Shown: positions 39,592 to 50,729, numbered from the stretch's first letter. The stretch is DNA of 64,000 nucleotides from Oscheius tipulae (GCA_037178975.1 JASJZH010000002.1:2480001-2544000); one strand, 5' to 3'. Translations and numbers: made by a program. Notes: generated by a model from the letters alone, not told the origin.

Positions 39592-39873
39592 ATGTGCCGC
39601 CGAGACTGTCTCACGGTCAACGATCCTCACTCGGAGCCGAAGAGAACACGTCAGAAGATCTTATGTCATTCGGTCTCTGGTTTTCTGTTTCTCTGTCTTT
39701 CTGTTCCGATAGATGCAATAAATCCGCTTCTGAAAAAACACCTTTGTTAACTTTTGCTTTCTTTTGCTAGCAAGTGTTGCCTTTGTTTTTCTCAATTCCT
39801 TCCCTTTCAGTTTGCCTATACTGAGGACAGCAGTCCCGAAAATCTGCTCGAGATTATGAAGTTTCTGGAGTAG
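39592..39873 (+). CDS. possible short protein (47 aa), uncertain
   Basis: The second exon (39811-39873, FAYTEDSSPENLLEIMKF) has strong coding character, a good TTTCAG acceptor and ends in TAG. The first exon is less sure: 39592-39672 (MCRRDCLTVNDPHSEPKR) is in frame but its donor (TCG|GTCTCT) is weak. More upstream exons are possible, for example a 70-codon frame starting at 39169 right after TTTTTTAG. Not recognised. Confidence 0.3.
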
Positions 39874-40140
39874 AGCATCTGGATCAGCACCCTTCCTTCA
39901 AGAAGTACGTGATGACCGTGATTGACATCTGCAGTCCAGAATAAATTGGACTGTCCACATGCTCCGCCCTCCCCTCCAACCTTCATCCCATGTGTTTTTC
40001 TCGGAAATCGATCTCGCTCTTGTGACCACTACAACTCCTCTTTTTCCGTATCCGTTTATGACTTTGCCAATGTTTACGAGCTCTTCGCAAATGTCCTCTT
40101 CGGTACTGTTAATCGATAGTTACGCGGACACTTTCAGGTA

Positions 40141-40338
40141 ATGACGAAGAAGAAAGACAAAAGGAAGATTTTGAGGAAGGTAGAGGCAGAGACAGACGAT
40201 AGAGAGACAGAGTCAGTGATACCCAGAGAAGAAGACTGGAGTGAAGACGAGGACCAGTGCACCTGCCATTACTACTATCGCTGTCCTTTTGAGCTTATGG
40301 CCAATATTCGAAAGTTTCGGGAGAGGTTCAAGCATTAA
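40141..40338 (+). CDS. possible short or last-exon protein (65 aa)
   Basis: A frame starting ATG directly after CTTTCAGGTA, Lys-rich at first, then Glu/Arg from a GACAGAG-like stretch, and ending DEDQCTCHYYYRCPFEL..FRERFKH. AATAAA overlaps the stop (40336-40341). It could be the 3' exon of a gene beginning further upstream. Not recognised. Confidence 0.35.
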   Translation: MTKKKDKRKILRKVEAETDDRETESVIPREEDWSEDEDQCTCHYYYRCPFELMANIRKFRERFKH

Positions 40339-40346
40339 TAAAGCGA

Positions 40347-40818
40347 TTATCTACTGGTTGAGTTCAGTGACACTGACAGGCGGTGGCCGAGAAGGGAAAG
40401 GCTGGAAGAGAGATTCTTTAAACAGTCCTCAATAACATGTGCTGACACGAGGGGAAGCAGCGATGACTCGGTCTTAGGAGAGACAAAGAGCCAAGAGTGC
40501 ACTGAATACGGGGCTGTTCGAATAGATAGAGATGGTGTTCGAGAAAAGACAATAGTGTGCTGCAGCAATGGAAGAATGTTTGCCTCATAGTCCACAGATC
40601 GATCGGAAGCCGTGTAATTATTATAAACAATGTTGATACTCTGCTTAGCCTCTCTGTTTCTCTGTCTCTCTATCTCTCGACCTCTCAAACTGCTCGACTC
40701 TTCCTAACTAGACATAGGGAATGAACTCTGTTCTTCCCTCTGAAACAATGGGACTACCTGGCAGTGTACAGCGAGCTTGACTCATTCTCATCTGGCTCTC
40801 TTTTCCCTCACGATCCAT
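40347..40818 (-). CDS. possible two-exon protein (133 aa)
   Basis: Exons 40818-40714 and 40643-40347 make an open frame, with FIPYQSINIVYNNYTAS across the junction. The donor (TAT|GTCTAG) and acceptor (GCTAAG) are both weak, so the model is tentative. The stop is 8 bases from the convergent stop at 40338. Ser/Thr/Leu-rich; not recognised. Confidence 0.35.
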
Positions 40819-41020
40819 TACTCGCTCTCTTGCTTGCGTTTCGGTGCATCCGCCAGAGATGGAGGGCGGCTGCGTGTGTGTGTTGATTAACACCCCACTG
40901 TAAATTGTAGTGTCCGTGTTCCGCCGTCTCACTCACATTTCCGTGCTCTTTTCTTTCTAATTCTTTCTTTTATTGACTTCTTCTTCGATATTAAATTTTC
41001 AGAATATTTTTTTTGTTAGA

Positions 41021-42843
41021 ATGCCCGGAAGCAAGAGGACATACAAAGAGAAAATGAAGACCTACTCCTTTTTCACGAAGGCCAACCAGAACAGTTAGAT
41101 ACTTTTTTTTAATGAGAAGAGCATTGATTAGGGGGAAACCGAGAGAATTTGGTAGTTTATATTTGGGCGAGCCCAGGGGCAGATTCATCGATTTCCAATG
41201 CCTTGAATAGACAACAACATTCTTTTTTTCTGAGTTGCAAGGAGCAAACAGCCAGAAAGTCATAAGATCTTCATCTGGCATAGTGTCAGAAAGATAGAGG
41301 CCGAGATTATACGGGCGAGACGGGCCGAGAACAATGCTTGCAGCTCAGGGACACTTTTTGGAATCAAGATGCCGTTTTTCAGCCATAACCAGTTCTGAAA
41401 AGTTGGGGTTTTGCTACGCTCCACAACATTGTAGAGCATCGTTTACGTTATTTACAATAACCTAAACATAAACTGTTGTCGGCAAATAGTAAGGCCGTGC
41501 GGGCATAATCTAAACAGTCGCGGAGAAGTGCCAGGTGTTTGTGGATGGGCAACAGTTTAGTAAACTAGACTGTCTATATCTGGTAGAGAGGCAGAGAGAC
41601 AGAGATAGAAAGAGACATAGGGACATAGAGAGAGAAAGACATTTCCCTAAAGTTTTTCAGCCGAGAGTGAGAGAGATCGGCAACAGGCCGAAATGCGGGG
41701 AGTGGAGGCCATTCTCGCCTTCATGGAGATGCCCCCGGCAGAATGTCAGGAGCTTCTTCAGAAACTCGTAAGCTGACTTATATGGCTACTTAAAAGCCAA
41801 GTTTTACAGCAAAGCCCCAAGAACTGGGCTGAGAAGATCGCTAACAACCCGGAATTTAAGGAGAGAATGATCAAGCAGGCCTGCGTCATCTTCGAGCGGG
41901 CATTCGGGATCGAGGAGGTCGAACTCACCTTCTGCAAGTTGATGTCCGAGAAGTTCGGGAAGAGCTTCGTCATCGTGAGTTCTGACACGGTACGGGAGAG
42001 AAAATGACTGTTTTTCAGGAAATCTCCAAGGGCAAAATGAGAGGCGCCGATCTCGAGACGCTGTTCTCCTTTGCCCCTTCTGGACAGCCCAGTTTGGAAT
42101 CCATTATGTCCAGTCAGTCATCTTCCAGTGCCGCGGGAAGTTCTTCTGGGAGCACGCAACAAGGTATGGTTTCCGCCAAAGCACCTCGAAAGGGTAGGAG
42201 TTCACGACTCTAGTCAGTTTCCTTTCACAAGATGTAGAGTCTCAACAACCGCGTGCTATACCTGCTCCTTCTCATTGTCATACTGTCCGACAGACACCCT
42301 CCTCGGTGAGCTCACCTTCTTTCATTCCAATTTCCAACTTTATAGAGACTAGCCGCTCTGGAGGCCAAGACAACACCCAAGATACAGCCAACCAATTTGA
42401 TCTCTGCGTCTGCAGCAATGGATGAGATGGAGCAGATACTGATCAACATGAATACGCCGGAGGCGCAAAAAGGACTCGAACTTTTCCAGGAGCTGGTAAG
42501 ATCTGTGCTCTATATTTGAACCAAAATTCTTTTCAGAGAACTTTCTCTAAAGGCTGCCACATCACCTTGGAAAAGTTTCGCCTCTTCAAAGAAGAGAATG
42601 CCGATATTTTAGCCCCGTTGCCGTCACTGACAACATTTTTCTCAAATATTCAATTTTTTTATCAGGAAGGATGGGCCAAAGTGAGTTTTCACTGTCGCTA
42701 TCACATTCAATTCTGCTCAGAACAAGGCCAGAAGAGCCCGAGTGGAGACCCAGGAGAACAATGATGTCCACTACGACGAGATCCCTTCAGTGTGTGGACC
42801 TCAGAGGGAATGCTATTTGTCTCGACAAGAAGCAGATAAATAA
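41021..42843 (+). CDS. unrecognised 324-aa protein
   Basis: Exons 41021-41093, 41661-41767, 41810-41974, 42019-42163, 42238-42305, 42346-42495, 42537-42680, 42721-42843, exact open frame. The N terminus is basic (MPGSKRTYKEKMKTYSFF). Residues 40-130 look alpha-helical (AILAFMEMPPAECQELLQK, AEKIANNPEFKERMIKQA, GIEEVELTFCKLMSEKF), followed by a Ser-rich linker, an Ala/Thr/Gln part and a second helical part (AAMDEMEQILINMN). No signal or membrane segment. Part of exon 7 (42620-42665) is T-rich with a TTATCAG and might hide another intron, but removing it breaks the frame. I do not recognise the family. Intron 1 (567 nt) includes GACAGAGA repeat. Confidence 0.75.
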
Positions 42844-43167
42844 CGAGCACAAGTGATCTCACTACTTTTCAGTGTCTATTCCCTGCTATCCTTCTAGCCC
42901 AATATAGTTATCACATATCATTGAGAATAATCCTAAACGTCCACCGGTACATGTTTCATCAAGTTTTTCCGATTATTGCATACCTTTTAGTCAAATTTTT
43001 GCCTGTGCATTGAATCCGAATCATGAAGATTCTATTGTCTTTCGAGCTCCAAATGACCATTACTATCCCAGAAATAGCCGCCTGTTTTGCACGGTCCAGT
43101 AGGTCAATTTATTGACTTAGCCGCAGTCATTTCTACTATAAAACTACTGCCATTTCTTCTAGTGACA
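42844..43167. other. intergenic
   Basis: 324 bp between two plus-strand genes; ends in TTCTTCTAG six bases before the next start. Nothing else seen. Confidence 0.5.
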
Positions 43168-44040
43168 ATGATGATTTGGATTCTACTTCTTCTGTCAACT
43201 TCGTGTGCTTTCGTTCCGCTTAATGACATTGTCTTGAGGAAGCATTTATTGGATAAGCTGCCTGATGAGGTGAGCCTAAGACAGAGATACAAAAGAGCCA
43301 GAGAAACAGAGGGAGAGAGAGAGTCACTTTCAGGTCGCTAGCATCAGTAGCAGTCTGAGTTCCACATCTGAAAAGCCAGTGGATTCCGAAGAGCCTGATG
43401 CTATTATCGATAACAAGCAGAAGCCAGAGGAAGAGATAGGACTCGGTAAGATAGTCGACGAAACAACCGGCTCTGAGGAAGCGCCAGACGAAGAAACATT
43501 TGCAGTCGGTCCGAAGAGAAGGGACCAGAAAGAAGGGACGTCTATCTCTTCTTCCAGTACAACATCTTCAACCTCTACATCTACAAAAGACCCAGAAATA
43601 TCTAACTTTAACACCACCTCATCGACCGATACAACTACCACGACCACTACTAACATGGTCATCGACAAAACAACGACGCCTGGCAAACCGGAGTCCAAGT
43701 GAAAATTGATTTGTACTCAAAACTGGTTCGGATTTTAGGTGTGAGGACAAGTTTCCACGTTGCCAAGGTTTCAAAAAGCTCTGCGCCAATAAACGGTATT
43801 TTAGCGTGAGTTCCCCTTACTCTTCTTGCAAAACTTCTCTTTCAGATAATGGCCAATGCATGTGCCAAAACTTGTGGTTTTTGTAAGGATGATGAGTCGT
43901 TCATAAGTCGTCCGACAGCATGCTATGATAAGACGCCAGAAGAGTGTGCTGCATATGGAGATACGAACTTCTGTCACGCTTACTTCTTTCGCGAGCCCGA
44001 GAAGGTATCCAATTGTCAGAAGACGTGTGGACTCTGCTAG
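43168..44040 (+). CDS. secreted protein with two ShK (ShKT) domains
   Basis: Exons 43168-43269, 43334-43698, 43739-43805, 43846-44040; 242 aa. Signal peptide MMIWILLLLSTSCA, a short basic part, then about 120 residues rich in Ser, Thr and acidic residues (likely O-glycosylated stalk with TTTTTTTN-like runs), and two C-terminal six-Cys ShK domains: CEDKFPRCQGFKKLC to CAKTCGFC, and CYDKTPEECAAYGDTNFC to CQKTCGLC. ShK domains are abundant in nematode secreted proteins and often block potassium channels or bind partners; the second domain lacks an obvious Lys-Tyr channel-blocking dyad. The start follows TTCTTCTAG. Intron 1 (64 nt) is largely GACAGAG-type repeat. Confidence 0.9.
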
Positions 44041-44357
44041 ACGAACTTGATGACTGTTGCCTGTACATGAATGGGGGTTTTGTTCGCTGCTTATCAAAGG
44101 ATAGACAGCGAGACAGAGAGACAGAGAAACTCGGTAGTCTACCCAGTGTGAATTCGTTTCCAAAAGCTATTCCAGAGTAATTAGCGAAACAAACTTGTTT
44201 CAATCTTCGAAGGTTCTCCAAAACAGTAGTAATTGTCCCGCTTCAACTGGAAGCAAAACAAAGCAAAAATTAACAAAAAGAAACTGTATCTCTCTTACGA
44301 AAAGAGTATGTAAGGCTATGACTAGAGCAGAGAAACCATAGCATCGATCGGATAGCC

Positions 44358-44579
44358 ATGGCCACGCTTCCTTCCGGAGACATCGCTACCCAGCCCGCTT
44401 CGAAGATCGTCTTCAACGCGCCCTACGACGACAAGAACACCTACCACATCAAGATCATCAACTCCTCTGCTCGTCGCATTGGATGGGCCATCAAAACGAC
44501 CAACATGAAGCGTCTCGGTGTCGACCCTGCCTGTCTGGATCCCAAGGAGGCTGTTCTGATGGCTCCTCTAGCCTACTGA
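44358..44579 (+). pseudogene. msp: truncated major sperm protein (MSP)
   Basis: Encodes 73 aa that match the N-terminal half of nematode MSP (about 127 aa): [39 protein letters not shown] and DPKEAVLM, then diverges to APLAY and a stop. The second half of the beta-sandwich is missing, so it cannot fold as a normal MSP. Codon use is still highly optimised, suggesting recent truncation. No downstream exon continuing the MSP sequence was found in the following 300 bases. MSPs drive amoeboid sperm motility and signal oocyte maturation. It could still be a small expressed protein. Confidence 0.75.
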
Positions 44580-44885
44580 CTTGAACAGACGCCTGTTGTT
44601 GAAATTCGTGCTGGCATTGGCCAAATCTGGCCGATGCGAACATTTTGGGTAGGTTTGCGATGCCTGGTACTGCTTGAAATCTAGCAATTCTAATCTACTG
44701 AAACTGAGAGTGGGTCTATGTATTGAGTCACTTCTGCCAGCCTGTAGGAGCGTGGCGAGTGCAGCAAATGTTATAAAAAGTCTGAATGTCTTACTTTAAT
44801 ATGCTTGCTAAGCCATTTTATCAGTCCCACCCCTTCCGCTATCCTCCGTTCTGTTGGTGTCCTCGGACCGTTTTCTTCTCTACCA
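44580..44885. other. intergenic, MSP relic to kinase
   Basis: 306 bp without coding signal. No remnant of the MSP C-terminal half was recognised here. Confidence 0.5.
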
Positions 44886-47800
44886 ATGGCTGAGAAGCCG
44901 AAGCTTGACGAAACAGTATCGCCAGATGTTGAGCTTTTTTGCCGAGAAGATATCACCATTTTGGAGTTAATTGGCCGAGGAGGTGAGGCCGTCGTCTTTA
45001 AAGTTAATACAGCAGGATATGGGTAAGTAATTATCACAAAATTTACTACCGTAAAATCTCTATCAGAAGCGCAGGGTTACGTAAGGAAATGAGCAATTGC
45101 GTGAAAACAACAAAAATCACTCTTTAAAGTCTACTGGAGAGTCGCTTTCTTCATTTTTTTTCGAGTGCCAAATCACTCAACTCTTTGATTGCGGTTTCTT
45201 CTTCGCGACGCTTCTGTAGGATTGATAGTCCGGTTGAATGCATTGCTTTTGAAACAGTGGGTGAGAAAGTCTTCTGATCCATCGAGTGCATTCGAAATTC
45301 CACAGGACAATTCCGCAGGAATGATCCCACAACCGTATCTTTGTCAGCTGGTGCCAGATTTGGGCTATCCAACCGAGATACTTGTCTATTGAGGGATTTT
45401 CCGACTTTTTTTAAATATTCTCTCGATTCGTCAGTGAGTCAATCTTCATATTGCTACAGATTTTTGCTTTTGAAGGGAACGTTCCATGATACATCCTGAG
45501 CCTGAATAATTGTAATAAGAATTTGAATTGACCCTAACCTGGATATTCGGAGTATAACCCGCTGATACTAAAGTAGAATCAATCCTGAGTTTATCAAGCT
45601 TCTTCATCGTTGCCTTCGATTTGTGATTTTTTCGATTTTTCCGAAATTGCTATGCAGCTTGTAGATTTATGTGCCTTTTGGCGTATTCAATGGCTTCACT
45701 CTTGAAGGCGAGTACTGAAATTATAACAAGAGCAGTGCAAATGAAATACAATCGAGCAAAAAGAGATAGCAAATAACATGAGAAGAAACAAACGTAATTT
45801 GTTTGAGGCATATTGAGGCAAAGACCGCTTAAATTTAGATACTGTTTCAAGTGCGCTTCTAATTTCCAAATGTCTTATTTGGGTGCGCTCAAATTTGAGG
45901 GGTGCTTCTAATAGAGGGTTTACGGTAAAGAGCATTTGTTTTTTCCCAGAACCGTTGCTTTGAAAGAATTTAACCGGCAACTTCCTGCCAGCGCCATGAA
46001 GGAGACCAATATCTTGACGAAGGTAGACAAAGCGACAGAGACTTGGTAACTTGCATTGCTTCAGAGACATCGACATCCAAACATTATTCAATTGTATGGT
46101 CTTTATCGAACTTATAGCTCTTTGCTTGACAAGTTCTGTGGCTACGTAATGGAGTACAGCGAGAGAGGAAGTTTAGATTCGGGTAGGGAGATTTTGCTTA
46201 GGCGCTGAATATGGCTTTAGTAATCAAAAACGCTAGTATCAAATATTCGCATTCGGACGTATATGACTGGATTCTGTGTGCTTGTCGTGGACTGGACTAT
46301 CTTCATAAAGCTAACATCATTCATCGGGACATCAAGCCTCACAAGTTTGTGCAAGAGTTACATTTTTGCTGAATTCGTGTGACCTACATAATTGATTTTG
46401 TTGTCTTCAAAAAGCAATTTCAGCATGATTGTGATGAGAGATGGAGTTCTGAAATTGTCCGATTTTGGCTTAGCGAAGAATCTGATGACGGATACAACCA
46501 ATGCTTTCACGATGTAAGTATTGTAGGTCTAGGCCCATAATTTTCTCTCTCGAAAGCTGAAAGACTGATCTCAATTCTTTATCTACTTTAGCAGCACAAT
46601 GATTTATACGAATAGGTTGCACTTTACGTTTTGTAGATGTGGCACTCGCAGTTACATGGCTCCTGAAATACTTGAGAGCCACTATTCGTCAGCCAGCGAT
46701 GTCTATGCACTCTCGATCTCGATTTGGGAAATGTTTCATCGCAGGTTTCCCTGCTCACCTTTCCGTTCTAGAACAGCCTTTAGACGACCCGCTTGCTTCC
46801 CAAATCAACCAGATTCAAGCCGATATTTTCAACTTCTAAGAGACGAGCAGTATCGTCCAACTTGTGATAATAGCTTGTCTGAAAACATCAAGGCTCTCCT
46901 TCGAGATGGCTGGTCAACAAATGCGCAGACTCGCCCAAATGTCTTGGCTATAATCAATCTGGTGCACAACATCAAAAGTACTGAACTTGGGACGGAGAGA
47001 GAATGTGTCCTACTTCCTGATAACCGTTTCTGCGACCATCAACCGGCCTCTCGAACCAGCAAGTCGGCCGACTCGGGCTGTTCAGTTTTGGAAACGATCT
47101 CTCTCTCGCGTGAATTGGAGGCAAGTTGCATTCTGACGGATCGAGAACAAGATGAACAAGGAGAACAGCTATCGGGCCAGGAGATTCAGATGACCAGTGA
47201 AAAAGATATCCGAGCGACAGATGCCTTCCGCGCTGAATTTTATCGAGCAAAGTTGGTACTATTGGAAAAGAGCAGACTAGGAGAACCTCCTACAAAGATC
47301 GACTTTCAAATCTCAAAAATATCAAATGACAAGATGATGGAACGTGTTCACCAATTTTTCAATGGCTTATGTAAAGACCGGTTCACCGAGGAGAAGGCTG
47401 CTCTGTTGATTTTCTTCGAAGCAGCAGCAAAAGACGACAGCATAGTTACTGTTCGAATGCATCCCTTGGCTGACGGAGACTTCTCTATGAGCAAGCACAC
47501 TTGGATTGACAAGATGCATGATATAACTACCACTCATTTGAAAGGCACTTGTGCACTCGGTCTCTACCAAGTCAAGAACCAGACAAGAAGATATGATGGA
47601 CTGTGTATTGCTTATTCAAGATTTTATCAGGACAAGGAAGATCTCGCAGAGGTAATTCGCGTTGTCTCTGGTTACTCTCATCCATCTGATCAACGACTGA
47701 GCATTCAATCGAGTGAGCAGTTAGCGAATGCAGATGCACATATGAAAAATGAAATGGATGTAAAAAGAAGGCTTCTATATACGGAACTGTTTCTGTGTCA

Positions 47801-49295
47801 GCCGAAACGCAAACTATTGGATGGAACAGCCGAAACATTTGAATCAGCGCTTATTTTGGAACTTCACTTGCCTACTTATTCATTGTTACCCTGGATGGAG
47901 CATATCTTGAGAAATCAATTTGACCATCTCCACGTGGAGGAATTTACTTTTAAAAAAACTGAACTGTTTCGATTTTTGGAATCGATTGAAAATCAAGGTC
48001 CGAAGACATTTGAAATGCCCGTCTGCCATATTATCAACATTGATAATACATTCAGCAGAAACCAGTTTCAAGCTCATCTTTGTACACAACTCGGTGGAAC
48101 AAGGCCTCCAATTGCTATTCTTAAAGCAAAAACGTTTGAAGAAGATATGCTATGCTTGCAAGTGTGTAACACACATCAAGAGGACATTCTGTCTGATATT
48201 TCGCTTTTGAAAGGCGAAGTAACGAGATTCGTTCACCCAGCAGCCATCCTTCAATATGATCAAATATCACTTGCCGAGATGGTCGAGACTTTACGCAACT
48301 TCTTCAAAAAATTCACTACCGAAACATTCCTTTTTGAACAAGCTCGTCTATTACCCTTCCTGCAAAAGATCGAGAACGCATCACTTGAATACGAAAGTAG
48401 TAAGGTGGATATGAGACATTTTCTGTACCCCGAAAAAATTGATGGGAGAACAAGAAAAGCATTCGAAACGGGATTATCAGCTTCCAGTCATTTGTTCTCA
48501 CACCTTTTCCTCACTTTCTATCGGGTCCACACTTCTGGAGGAGAAGAGGTGCTTTTTATTAAGTACTCGAGAAGACCCGCTCGAGAAAGCCTTGAAAGCA
48601 AATTCAGAAAGAATCGGAGAGAAATCATGGAGCTAATAAACTTTGTAACTGAATACATTCCGACTCCTGAGAATTCCATAGTCTTAAAAGAAAAACATAT
48701 TTTGTGCGTGGATTTCAATGACTCCTGTCTCCATGCAATACCAGGTAGAATTCACCAGCTGTCAAATTCTAGTTTTTCAGGAATGTTTGGCTTGATTGGA
48801 TACCGTTGGCCAGTGTCACTGCTTCGTTATGGACATAAAGTTATATTTCACCATTTGGGCTTTGAACGAAACACCTTTTATGATCATAAATTCTGGAAGA
48901 AAGTCGAAGAGGAAGTACTTAAATTGAAAGTGGAGCAAATCTGCCTCTTCCTGCGCAGTGAAAAAGCCAAGCCTACCACAGTTCAAATAAAACCCAATAT
49001 AGATTTCTTTCCGAAAGAATCTATTCAAATTATCGCCTTCTACGACAAAACAGCCCTTCGAAAGGAACACCACAAAAAATTGGTTAGTGTTTATCATTTC
49101 ATCCGATCAATTATTCAGGCTCGGCAAGTACTTCAAACCCATTTTGTACCAGAAATTTTTCCGAATCAACAAATCGCTCCTGATTCTGGTAGTGCGCAGC
49201 CCATAATTTTGTTTGAAGCCATTTCATCTTTCTGGAGCGAAGAAGAGAAAAAAGCTTTCGAAGGAGCCATTCCACTCAAACGTTGTTATCCATGA
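44886..49295 (+). CDS. TKL-type protein kinase with C-terminal repeat region (1066 aa)
   Basis: Exons 44886-45022, 45950-46022, 46065-46182, 46221-46344, 46424-46513, 46637-49295. The kinase domain (about 25-300) has the loop LIGRGGEAVVFKV, catalytic lysine in TVALKEF, HRDIKPHN, DFGLAKN, GTRSYMAPE and RPNV, so it should be active. It resembles MAP3K/TAK1-like and other tyrosine-kinase-like kinases. The last 650 residues lie in a single 2.6-kb exon and match nothing I know. They consist of four diverged units of 120-150 residues, starting near residues 414, 597, 725 and 890. Units share a pattern like (M/L)VxxLRxFFxKFTxExFxFEKAxLLPFLxxIEN followed by a beta-rich part with YxxG..LCIxYS. The single large exon suggests a later addition or duplication within an exon. 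No signal or membrane segment. Confidence 0.88.
45049..45925. mobile_element. pogo/Tc5-like DNA transposon fossil in kinase intron 1
   Basis: 877 bp with inverted ends CCGTAAAATCTCTATCAGAAGCGC (first 20 compared) and CCGTAAACCCTCTATTAGAAG on the other strand, flanked by TA on both sides (45047-45048 and 45926-45927). Such ends are typical of pogo/Tigger-type elements. Inner frames are short and no transposase motif was recognised, so it is non-autonomous or decayed. It makes up nearly all of the 927-nt intron. Confidence 0.7.
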
Positions 49296-49337
49296 ACTTT
49301 ATATATTTATCTACCGGTTTGATTCATCAAAGCAAAA

Positions 49338-50729
49338 CTAGATATTTTTCAAATAGTAGTACAGAGCAATTCTATCACGGAACGCGTTGTAGAAGTCCGT
49401 TCCCACGATTCCTTCCTGGTAGCAGATGATGTTCCACAAACCCCATCGAAAGTTGACAATGGCTTTGAAGGTATCAGCTTCTTCTATGAGCATGGCAAGA
49501 TCCTTGTCCATCTGTCCTGTGAGACGATCCCTCTCAAAAGAGAGGTTATTCTTCCGGATATGTCTGTAGGTTTCTTGGAGGTAGCTTTCACAAAATGTTC
49601 TGTAGAGAGACTTGTCGGCCAACTTGAACAAATCCTTGGGGTTGGCGGGGTCTTCAAAATAGGTCAAATTCTGCTCGGTGAGGTAGTTGTCAATGTCGAA
49701 GCTTCTGAAAATGATACATGCCTCTCCGTCTCTCTGTCTCCTGCCTGTAGTTGTACATTCCAAACTCGAAGTCAATGATAACAATTGGGTTTTCTCCCTC
49801 AGCACTGTAATATCTCAGCAAAATATTACTGGCCTGAAATCACATTGACTCTTGGAAACTTCCAAATCATACGCAAAGATCGTTGTGAGTGAGCCGAGAT
49901 GGACTTCCGTGTCTCTCCAGATAATTTTCGATCCGGTCAATCTCTAGTCTCAGAGTCACCAAGTTGATAGAAGCTGGGAACTGAGCTGAACACTTTATAT
50001 CTCCCTTGCCTCTTACCTTGTCCTTAGGCACTCCAACATTCTTGCTCCATAGTTCGAACTCGTCCCCACCATTCTTCTGGATCCGATCTACCCACTGTCT
50101 CATTGTCGGTATCATTTGTGGTTTGGTTGGAAGGGGCGCTTTGACTTGATGGATTTTTGCCATTGTTTGAGCAATCAGAGCGGAATATCTAAAGACTTGA
50201 CTAGAAAAGAGGCGCACTCACTTTGGATCTTTTGTCTCTGCGTCAGTCAACATCCTACTGGGAATCCATTCCTCCAGTCTGCCGCCGGGGAACACTCCTA
50301 AGAGCTTTGGTCCAAGATTGTGTTCTGAACTTTGGCATATTCTTAGAAAACGGGGTCATACCAGCAAGTTTCATGAGGATTATGAGTTCGTTTTGGAGCT
50401 GCATCACGTCTCTATCTGACTGGACACGGAACAAGATCGTATGGGGATGAGAGACATTTTCAGGAATAGAGCATTTGAAAACTAGGTTGGTTATTCCGCC
50501 ACTTAAAGAATAGGTTGTGTCTCTCTGTCTTTCTGCTCATAACTCACATGATCTTCTGGAAAGTGAACTCTGGACTCTTCCATGCATCTCCCAAGAAGTC
50601 TGAACAAATAGTCTGTGCCTTCTTGGTAGCCTCCTCCCTTCTCTTCTCAATGTTGAGGAAACAGTCCTTCAAAAACTTGGCATATTCGTTGAAAAGAAAA
50701 CTTACCCAGAGACCCTTATCTATTGGCAT
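49338..50729 (-). CDS. choline/ethanolamine kinase
   Basis: Phosphorylates choline and/or ethanolamine, the first step of the Kennedy pathway to phosphatidylcholine and phosphatidylethanolamine, in the cytosol. Exons in transcript order: 50729-50548, 50501-50362, 50324-50222, 50188-50017, 49980-49873, 49833-49745, 49704-49338; 386 aa. Family landmarks: ICSDFLGDAWKS, GGITNLVFKC, GPKLLGVFPGGRLEEWIPSR, Brenner motif THNDLCASNILL and IIDFEFGMYNYRSFDIDNYL, all present, so it should be active. The last intron starts with GC (CTACAG|GCAGGA) inside a GACAGAGA-type motif. Introns of 33, 36, 37, 39 and 40 nt are among the shortest here. The 36-nt intron (49981-50016) is in frame, so retention would only insert 12 residues. 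Confidence 0.95.

Noticed and set aside
44358-44885. search for the missing MSP C-terminal half downstream
   Set aside because: No matching sequence in any frame up to the next gene.
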